DNA of 64,000 bases. Source: Oceanithermus desulfurans. GTDB lineage: Bacteria; Deinococcota; Deinococci; Deinococcales; Marinithermaceae. The notes under the pieces were generated by a model. That model was not told the DNA's origin and searched no databases. It worked only from the letters and a program-made list of their open reading frames with translations. Shown here one piece after another: positions 59,301 to 64,000 of this stretch (within the stretch, counting starts at the first letter, position 1; each line of letters begins with the position of its first letter). The translations under genes were made by a program, and so were the position numbers. The stretch covers positions 62,001 to 126,000 of the forward strand of contig NZ_JACHEZ010000005.1 in NCBI RefSeq assembly GCF_014201675.1, in the 5' to 3' direction.

Positions 59301-59543
59301 GGGCACGCGCAACGTCACCGCCACCAGCGTCCTTTCGCCCAGGCGCAGCCTGCTGGGCAGCGGGAGGGCCGGCCAGCCTGCGGGCGCCACCACTTCCGGC
59401 CGCACCTCGCCTTCACCCGACAGGGTGAAGAGCAGGGTGGCGTACGCTCCGGGCCCGACCTGGGTTCCTGGGGCGGGCTGTATCGCGACGCCGCTGGCCC
59501 AGGCCGCCCCCAGCAGCAACAGGCAGGCGGCCCAATACCTCAT
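56352..59543 (-). CDS. Large outer-membrane usher-like protein with SdrD-type domains
   Basis: A 1063-residue exported protein. The signal peptide ends about residue 17 (AWASG). Segments: an Ig-like N-terminal domain (20-115); a NEW3-like domain (118-200); then a long run (about 215-690) of alternating aromatic and Gly strands typical of an outer-membrane barrel (for example LSGSVGVGTTLEAGRF, FSVSAVSTRRSLKLQL, LRLGGRLNGILAGG). At about 694 and 784 come two SdrD-type calcium motifs, FIDRNLNGLRDEGEP and FHDVNRNGVQDEGER, then an Ig-like tail (about 860-1063). The architecture resembles a fimbrial usher, but the PapC-type consensus was not seen. It is preceded by a chaperone and subunits, so an export pore is the best call. 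Confidence 0.7.
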   Translation of the reverse strand: MRYWAACLLLLGAAWASGVAIQPAPGTQVGPGAYATLLFTLSGEGEVRPEVVAPAGWPALPLPSRLRLGERTLVAVTLRVPELTPAGSVHPVKLRIWDGERLLAEAATDVTVLPKADFILYPEDKQEARMGEPVAYRITVINRGNLRDRITLEAEANTGEAYLRPTVLELDPGEEGRAVLTLQIGDGRRVSPGYTMITWVRARSGFGGLERKVRVTTRWLDPYALGAGGPDPTLRVSLSGSVGVGTTLEAGRFAPPVFRYSVRPSLSGRLSDFVETSLSTSAFGGRSPRWWPEAPSGLALGLKGPRWDAAFSATTTGMGLRTGFKTEGWRYGVGLNGRYDLDAGGFSVSAVSTRRSLKLQLNASVEAAQGSRQDRFSVDYSRVLNRSLSLRLGGRLNGILAGGYTLIGTARQGLLWQGTRFSVLQSLSASPQLGLYTLTLTGGTRSVYPLGVRGTAHLQQRPEGLGWKASSSVFATPLPRTSLRVTTTLEQAARQPFEFSLNPSLAVRPPNLAGVRSSFSVGYKLRYVPADGATHQTATLSARLGYGNFGLSGSGTYTLVGPRGYGAQLSVRWRPWPLTVLRAKYAVKLADAYSETVGFGWQQYWGAGFASEVDYEHGEDDRLSFYLAQKSLMGSPVGLLVGYAVRDPDGLGRGAESLTHRFSVQLGYNFTWQFPTPEPVVNAFGGRKVGFVRGVAFIDRNLNGLRDEGEPSVPGLTVHLGGASAETDESGRYALEARPGVHTPQLEGLPATLDLYRPTELRVEEGRRYRLDLPLAPTTQVLLVLFHDVNRNGVQDEGERGIPYGGVRLVGPSTRSFRTDERGRALATGLLPGVYQVEPDPDLLPPRFQATAPPTRVELQPGKSERVLRLGAAPPPKQVRTTYNPGKLTVFATLPSPIVAAGAEFEVRALAQGDPDQVWLELDGVSYPMERRENGTYTVRVRMPPSTPTGPLMLKVRAARAAQVVDTVAVATVVRRPLYELDPLKFQVGQPRRLELTLLFRAASVRLVIGEGDGVEFTSEDGYRWVAEWTPERAGAFAAYVVADGETLSQSRITVLPASTGER

Positions 59544-59545
59544 GG

Positions 59546-60052
59546 TTAGGGTTCCCGGATGGCGCTGACCACCACGTTGACGGCGTAGTTGCCGGGTGGT
59601 TCGTTGCCCTTCAGCTCGAGGGCGAACTCGAGCTGAATCTCCTTCCAGCCTTCGGTCGCGCCCACGTCGGTGTAGAAGACCTGGGGCGCGCTGCTGCCGC
59701 GCAGCCAGGGGCCGTCGTTGACGCGGAAGAGGATCTGGTCCGAAGGGAGGATCCGGTTGCCGCTCTCGTCGAGCAGGTCGGGAATCTCGAGCAGCAGGCT
59801 CCAGACCCCGGGCTGGTTGACGAAGACCTGGACGGGCAGCACCCCGTCCTCAGGAGCTGTGGCCTTGTAACGCGCCGGGAAGCTGGGCGGCGGGTAGTTC
59901 TGCAGGTTCAGCTCGAAGCCGATCGTGGTCGTGGGCGTGCGCACCGAGATCACCTCGGGAATCACCGCCTGCACGAACCAGGTGGCCTGCGCGTAGCCGA
60001 TCGGCGCCAGCAGGACGAGCAGGACCAGGATGTTTCGGACGGTACCTTTCAT
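59546..60052 (-). CDS. Secreted subunit-like protein
   Basis: A 168-residue exported protein from ATG 60052, with GGAGG six bases upstream. The signal peptide is RNILVLLVLLAPIGYAQA. The mature fold reads as beta strands (EVISVRTPTTTIGFELNLQNYPP) with a late EIQLEFALELKG strand. It may be an adhesin or tip subunit of the assembled structure, resembling SCPU-type subunits in size. Placed between the chaperone and the usher-like protein. Confidence 0.65.
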   Translation of the reverse strand: MKGTVRNILVLLVLLAPIGYAQATWFVQAVIPEVISVRTPTTTIGFELNLQNYPPPSFPARYKATAPEDGVLPVQVFVNQPGVWSLLLEIPDLLDESGNRILPSDQILFRVNDGPWLRGSSAPQVFYTDVGATEGWKEIQLEFALELKGNEPPGNYAVNVVVSAIREP

Positions 60053-60062
60053 TTCGCCTCCA

Positions 60063-60926
60063 TCAGGGGGAACCCTGTTGCGACTCGGGTTCCGACTGCG
60101 CGGCCGGAGCCGGTTTGACCAGGTCGAAGGGAAGGCTTACCACCGTCTGCCCCGCAACGTCCACGGTTTCGCTGCCGTAGTTGAGCACCGCGAGGATAAC
60201 GTAGTCTCCTTTTTTGATGGGTCCGAAAAAATTGGCGCGCAGCACCCGGGTCGCCCCGGGCAGCACGACGGTACGGTCGATCTCGGCCTCGCCCACGACG
60301 TTGCCGCCGGCGTCGCGCACCTCGAGCCGGCCCGTCACCGCGTAGGCGCCGTTGCCGGTGTTGGCGTATTGAATGCCGATGGCGATCGGCTGGTCGGGTT
60401 CGTCGGGCGGCACCGCGACGATGCCCAGAATCTGGCCGTCCCACTCGATGGGGGGCACGTTGACATAGATCGTGTGGGCCACCCGGATCTTGAAGGTGGC
60501 GATGTTGGCGCCGGGCTGGGCGTTGGGGTCTTCTCCCTGGAGGAAGAGCACGCTCCAGTGGGTGCCCGCCGCGGCGTCCTCGGGTACCTTGATGGTGTAG
60601 CGGACGATTTTCTTTTCGTGGCCCGCAAGCATGAACTCGGCGGGCGAAAAGGTGATCCAGGGGCTCGCGCTTTCGGGCAGGCTGCCGGGGTCCAGGTAGA
60701 CGGGCTGGCCGTCGGGCTGGTACATCCAGTCGCCCAACGAGACCCGCACCCGCGCCGGTTCGGCGCCGGGGTTGGCGATCAGGATGCTGGCGGACTTTTC
60801 CTCCCCGGGCCGGGCGGCGTAGATCGCGGCCGGCGGATCGATGGCCACCGCGGTCTGCGCCCGGGCGGGGAGGGCGATGCAGGCGGCGAGAGCAGTGAGC
60901 AGCGGTACGATCGCCCGTTTGCGCAT
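60063..60926 (-). CDS. PapD-like periplasmic chaperone
   Basis: A 287-residue exported protein (signal peptide ends PARAQ, about residue 23), with GGAGG five bases before ATG 60926. The N-terminal Ig-like domain has VAIDPPAAIYAARPGEEKSASILIANPG and AARVRVSLGDWMYQPDG, followed by SPAEFMLAGHEKKIVRYTIKVP, the alternating strands and the conserved Arg-Lys zone of periplasmic pilus chaperones. The C-terminal domain follows at about residue 150. It should bind subunits until export by the usher-like protein. The usual length is about 230, so it carries an extra 40-50 residue tail (VKPAPAAQSEPESQQGSP). Confidence 0.75.
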   Translation of the reverse strand: MRKRAIVPLLTALAACIALPARAQTAVAIDPPAAIYAARPGEEKSASILIANPGAEPARVRVSLGDWMYQPDGQPVYLDPGSLPESASPWITFSPAEFMLAGHEKKIVRYTIKVPEDAAAGTHWSVLFLQGEDPNAQPGANIATFKIRVAHTIYVNVPPIEWDGQILGIVAVPPDEPDQPIAIGIQYANTGNGAYAVTGRLEVRDAGGNVVGEAEIDRTVVLPGATRVLRANFFGPIKKGDYVILAVLNYGSETVDVAGQTVVSLPFDLVKPAPAAQSEPESQQGSP

Positions 60927-60943
60927 GGTTGCCTCCGGAGTCA

Positions 60944-60973
60944 GGTAAGGTGGGGCGCTGGCCCCACCTTACC
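60944..60973 (-). promoter_or_regulatory. Intercistronic 13-base hairpin after the major subunit
   Basis: GGTAAGGTGGGGC and GCCCCACCTTACC form a perfect 13-base stem with a four-base loop. It lies between the subunit gene and the chaperone gene, with no T run. Such hairpins after a major-subunit gene keep that product in excess by protecting the upstream mRNA. Confidence 0.75.
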
Positions 60974-60983
60974 GCAAGGTACG

Positions 60984-61847
60984 TTACTGAGGGGTGCCGA
61001 ACTGCACGTCGGCGGACTGCAGGGTGTAGGTCAGGTCGGCGCGGTTCTCGCCCCAACGGTCCGAGTTAATCTTCACGGCGACCACGACCAGGGTGTCGAG
61101 CCAGCTCTTGTTCTTGCAGCTTTCCGGAAGTTTGGGGTTGAGCACCTGGTCGCCGGTGGGCCCGAAGTTCAGGTTCTTCGGGATCAGGTGGCGGCTGGCG
61201 CCGTCGGGCAGGTCGTACAGCCCCGTCGCGCTGCCGAAGGTGGCGCAGGTGTTGCCCTGGATGTAGAGGTGTTCGATGCTCGGGTACTCATCGTCGAGGT
61301 CGTTGCGGTTGGCGGTCAGATCCCAGTAGCTCCAGTTCGAGAAGAGCTGCAGCACGAAGGTCTTGTAGCAGACGAAGTAGCCCTTGGAGCCCTCGATCAG
61401 CTCGCCGTCGTCGCCGATCTCGATGGGCGGGTAGGAGTCGACCACGCCGCCGCCGACGATGGCGATCTTGGGCCAGTCCCGCACCTCGTAGTAGGTGCCG
61501 CCCGGCAGCACCTGCGTCTGGTTCCAGAACTTATCGCCCAACTTGGTCGTATCGTCGGCGCCCTTGGCGTAGACGCAGGCGATGGTGGCATCCCCGGCGA
61601 GCGGGTCGCTGCTGTGGGGCCAGCCCTGGCCGTCGAGCGCGCTCAGGTCGAAGGTCAGGGTGGTGGTGTCCAGGTGCAGCGCCGTCGCCTGCGGCAGGAT
61701 CAGCTTGACCGTTTGGTTCACGCTGGCGCTGTCGGCGCCCTTGTCCACGGCGTCGGGGCCTTCGCTGGTGGGCCCGATCACGGGCGTCTGGGCGAAGGCG
61801 AACGCCGCCACGGCAAATAGCGAAGCGAAAATCCACTTCTTGTTCAT
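60984..61847 (-). CDS. Putative major secreted subunit of the surface operon
   Basis: A 287-residue exported protein from ATG 61847 (GGAGG five bases upstream). The signal peptide ends AFAFAQ near residue 20. It carries several Cys (in ATIACVYAKG, YFVCYKTF, GNTCATFG and LPESCKNKS), so disulfides probably stabilise the subunit in the periplasm. It is the first gene after the control region and is followed by a 13-base hairpin, both fitting the major subunit. No known family was recognised. Confidence 0.65.
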   Translation of the reverse strand: MNKKWIFASLFAVAAFAFAQTPVIGPTSEGPDAVDKGADSASVNQTVKLILPQATALHLDTTTLTFDLSALDGQGWPHSSDPLAGDATIACVYAKGADDTTKLGDKFWNQTQVLPGGTYYEVRDWPKIAIVGGGVVDSYPPIEIGDDGELIEGSKGYFVCYKTFVLQLFSNWSYWDLTANRNDLDDEYPSIEHLYIQGNTCATFGSATGLYDLPDGASRHLIPKNLNFGPTGDQVLNPKLPESCKNKSWLDTLVVVAVKINSDRWGENRADLTYTLQSADVQFGTPQ

Positions 61848-62036
61848 GCGGTCCTCCAATTCATAGTGCAGTCTTGACGAAGTCTAGGGGCCTGGGGCCT
61901 GAAGCCGGTCGTTTGCTCTAAGTTTCCTCACCTCCCTCTCTCTTGATGCTCACTCTAATGGCCGTCACACATTCGGCCGTTAAGTCGAGGTAAGCTGTAA
62001 GAGACAGAGCGAAGCGGCTTAGCGTTATGGGTTGGG

Positions 62037-62083
62037 TTAACGACCCCGGTCCACTTAACGCCGTATTAACGTTGCGATTAACG
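62037..62083. promoter_or_regulatory. Direct repeats TTAACG in the regulator/subunit intergenic region
   Basis: TTAACG occurs at 62037, 62055, 62066 and 62078, the last three spaced 11-12 bases, one DNA turn. They lie between the SARP-like regulator and the subunit gene. SARP regulators bind direct repeats with 11-base spacing near the -10; on the minus strand a CATAAC box (62024-62029) lies seven bases from the nearest copy. Confidence 0.65.
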
Positions 62084-62112
62084 GTTGGTCCACGGGCATT
62101 CGGAGGGATTGT

Positions 62113-63900
62113 ATGGCGCAAATTCAATCGGCTATCGCGCAACTTACCCTGTTCGGGACCGCGGGGCTGTACGTGGGCGGCAAGCGGGTTCCGCTGCGGA
62201 GTAAGTCCCTGGCCATCCTCTACTACCTGGCCATCGAGGGTCCGATCAGCCGCGCGGCCATGGCCGAGCTGCTCTGGGAACACTCCAGCGCGCGCCAGAA
62301 CCTCAGAGTCGAGCTGCACGAACTGCGGCACACGCTTCGCAAGCTGGGCATCGTGGCCTTCGAGGACCGCCGCGATCCGCTGGTGCTGCCCCCGGGCATC
62401 GTCCTCGACACCACCCCGCGCACGGGTCAGATCCTGGAGGGTCTGGAACGCGTCTCCGACAGCTTTCGGGAATGGCTGGCGGGGTTGCGCGGACGCACCA
62501 CCCAGGTCGACGAGCAGCCCGCCGAGCAGATCCACGCCCAGGCCTCGGAGCTGGCCCGCGAAATCGACCCGCCCTTCCTGCTGATCGTCAAGGGTAGCCC
62601 CCTCGCCGGCTTCAAGACCTTCGCGCTGCAGCTGGCGCGCGAGATGGGGCTGCCGTTCATCGAGGGCGTCGAGGGCAGCGCCACCGCGGTGCGCTACCTG
62701 CCGCTGCCGCAGACGGAGGCCCAGGTCAAGAAGGTGCTCAAGGACGACAAGTCGGTCTGGATCCTGCCCACCGCTCCCTTCGGCGAGGACCACAGCACCC
62801 TGCTCGAGCTGCGGGCCCAGTGGCCCGCCGACCGGGCGCGCTTCGTGACCCTGCAGCCGCTCTCGTGGCCGGCGGTCGTCGAGGGGCCCCTGCAGGACCT
62901 CCCCTTCGAGCGCGCGGCGGAGATCTACCTGCGCTCGGGCGGTGACGCCGCCCACCTCAAGCACCTGCTCGAGCTCTACCGCTCCGGTCAGGAGGAGCTG
63001 CCGCTGCCGCAGCAGGTGCGCGCCGCCTACCAGCGGGAGAGCCGCTTCCTCAGCTACCCCGCGCGTCTGGCGCTCGAGCGCCTCTCGGTGCACCCGGGCA
63101 CGCTTTCCGACGGCCTGATCGAGGCGCTGGAGGCGCACGAACACCTGGACGAGCTGGAGCGGCGCGGCTGGCTCACCTACGACGACGAATGGTACTTCGC
63201 CAGCGAGCCCGCCCGGCGGGTGCTCTACCAGGCGCTCCAGCCGGGGAGGCGCGCCGAGTACCACCGGGCCGCGGCACGCTACTTCGCGGCGAAGGGGGAC
63301 CTGATCGCGCGCTACCACCACGAGCTCGCGGCCGACCCGGAGCGCCGCTCCGTCGAGCCGCCCGAGAACCTCCCGCCCTGGGCGCGGGCGGTCTGGGGGC
63401 TCGAAAAGGGCGAGGACGGGGGCGCCGTGCGGGTCGAGGGACTCGAACCGCTCGAGGAGATCTTCTCCGAGCCCCCCGAGATGCGCGGTGACGGCTGGGG
63501 GGCGTACGGCAAGCGGTTCTACTTCGTCCGCAACGGCCCGCCGTACCGCGACAACGAGCTGGTCTTCCCGGGGGCCGACGAGCCGGTCCTCATCCGCATC
63601 AAGGGCCGGGGCTTCGTGGAAAACGTTCTGGGCATCGGGCTGGACGGCGAGCGGATGCCGCTGCGGCTCCAGGTGGGGCGGAGGCCGCTGGTGATCTTCG
63701 CGCCGGTCAGCCGCGAGGTAGCGCTGGAGGGCGTGACCCTGCTGCCGGTGCGCCGCTTCGAGGTCTGGGTCGTGGTGCCGCAGGGGCAGAAGCTGTGTTT
63801 CGCCAGCGCCGCCGAACGCGCGGTCGTGGAGTTCACCCTCGACGTCTACCGCGTGCGCGGCGCGGCGGAAGAGGCCGGTCTGGCGCGGGTCTCGGCCTAG
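62113..63900 (+). CDS. SARP/BTAD-like transcriptional regulator
   Basis: A 595-residue protein from ATG 62113, with GGAGGG upstream. The N-terminal 95 residues form a winged helix of the OmpR type as in SARPs (LTLFGTAGLYVGGKRVPLRSKSLAILYYLAIEGPISRAAMAELLWEH). An ATPase-like middle follows, in which the P-loop is altered (GSPLAGFKT, with Phe between Gly and Lys), and a distal region ends in a beta domain (about 450-595). It is divergent from the surface operon and is the obvious candidate to control it. Confidence 0.75.
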   Translation: MAQIQSAIAQLTLFGTAGLYVGGKRVPLRSKSLAILYYLAIEGPISRAAMAELLWEHSSARQNLRVELHELRHTLRKLGIVAFEDRRDPLVLPPGIVLDTTPRTGQILEGLERVSDSFREWLAGLRGRTTQVDEQPAEQIHAQASELAREIDPPFLLIVKGSPLAGFKTFALQLAREMGLPFIEGVEGSATAVRYLPLPQTEAQVKKVLKDDKSVWILPTAPFGEDHSTLLELRAQWPADRARFVTLQPLSWPAVVEGPLQDLPFERAAEIYLRSGGDAAHLKHLLELYRSGQEELPLPQQVRAAYQRESRFLSYPARLALERLSVHPGTLSDGLIEALEAHEHLDELERRGWLTYDDEWYFASEPARRVLYQALQPGRRAEYHRAAARYFAAKGDLIARYHHELAADPERRSVEPPENLPPWARAVWGLEKGEDGGAVRVEGLEPLEEIFSEPPEMRGDGWGAYGKRFYFVRNGPPYRDNELVFPGADEPVLIRIKGRGFVENVLGIGLDGERMPLRLQVGRRPLVIFAPVSREVALEGVTLLPVRRFEVWVVVPQGQKLCFASAAERAVVEFTLDVYRVRGAAEEAGLARVSA

Positions 63901-64000
63901 AACTCGGCGTCGATCGCCCGCAGGCGCACCGCCCAGGTCGAGGTGCCGCTGTGGTGCTCGCCGACGAGGCGGGCCACGCAGGGATCGGCGATGCGGTCGG
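63897..64000 (-). CDS. C-terminus of an unidentified protein
   Basis: The last 33 codons of a minus-strand frame entering from the right, ending with AIDAEF and TAG at 63897-63899, which overlaps the SARP stop. Visible residues include RIADPCVARLVGEHHSGTSTWAVRLRAIDAEF. The 5' part lies outside. No domain can be assigned. Confidence 0.5.
   Translation of the reverse strand, partial: DRIADPCVARLVGEHHSGTSTWAVRLRAIDAEF

Noticed and set aside
62037-62083. TTAACG repeats as a CRISPR array
   Set aside because: The repeated unit is only six bases and spacers are 5-12 bases; no cas gene is nearby. Better explained as regulator sites.

Overview
The window is high-GC bacterial chromosome that reads as a member of the Thermaceae (Deinococcus-Thermus). 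Four things point there: a LysW-dependent alpha-aminoadipate lysine cluster (hcs, lysT, lysU, lysW, lysX, lysY), a DdrO/IrrE-like repressor-protease pair, pilin/ComZ-like genes of Thermus type, and many genes whose start codon lies 6-7 bases after a TAnnnT box (leaderless mRNAs). The genus cannot be fixed from sequence alone; an Oceanithermus, Marinithermus or Meiothermus-like genome would fit. No rRNA, tRNA, CRISPR array, IS element or prophage was seen.

Layout. 0-1.7 kb: an AmmeMemoRadiSam pair. 1.7-2.6 kb: a gene-free mosaic of dispersed repeats. 2.6-10.4 kb: the lysine cluster on the minus strand, interrupted by a secreted protein, an organomercurial lyase (merB) and a DUF488 gene; it starts from a promoter followed by a Lys-rich leader peptide and an attenuator. 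A 45-residue gene with its own promoter and terminator lies upstream. 10.7-17 kb: cmk, lipB-lipA-DUF3054, a 3-hydroxyisobutyrate dehydrogenase-like gene, a BNR-repeat lipoprotein and a resolvase-like small protein. 17-26.3 kb: a LacI-controlled compatible-solute uptake and phosphorolysis locus (solute-binding protein, two unusual permeases, GT4, GH13_18 phosphorylase and a divergent glycerate 2-kinase), best explained as glucosylglycerate use. 27.4-32.5 kb: nrnA-like, aroA and a 2-oxoacid:ferredoxin oxidoreductase. 32.6-40.6 kb: two parallel sets of minor pilin genes, each with a large ComZ-like protein, one of which carries a haem-c motif. 40.7-45.6 kb: a complete 2-oxoacid dehydrogenase complex (E1a, E1b, E2, E3) behind a leader peptide rich in Leu/Val/Ile codons that runs through a terminator. 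45.7-55.9 kb: rlmH, an HxlR regulator, groES-groEL with a CIRCE-like element, an RNA methyltransferase, glgC, a SagB-type oxidoreductase, a GGCT-like protein, the ddrO-irrE pair, a CDP-alcohol phosphotransferase, Nudix, SDR and folE. 55.9-61.9 kb: a five-gene surface-assembly operon (subunit, PapD-like chaperone, second subunit, 1063-residue usher-like protein, lipoprotein), divergent from a SARP-like regulator.

The most interesting points are the putative inverted attenuator before the dehydrogenase operon, the chaperone/usher-like operon with helically phased TTAACG repeats in front of its regulator, the CxxCH-bearing pilin-associated protein, and the conserved-looking regulatory DNA of ddrO. 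The functional names come from motif reading without database searches.
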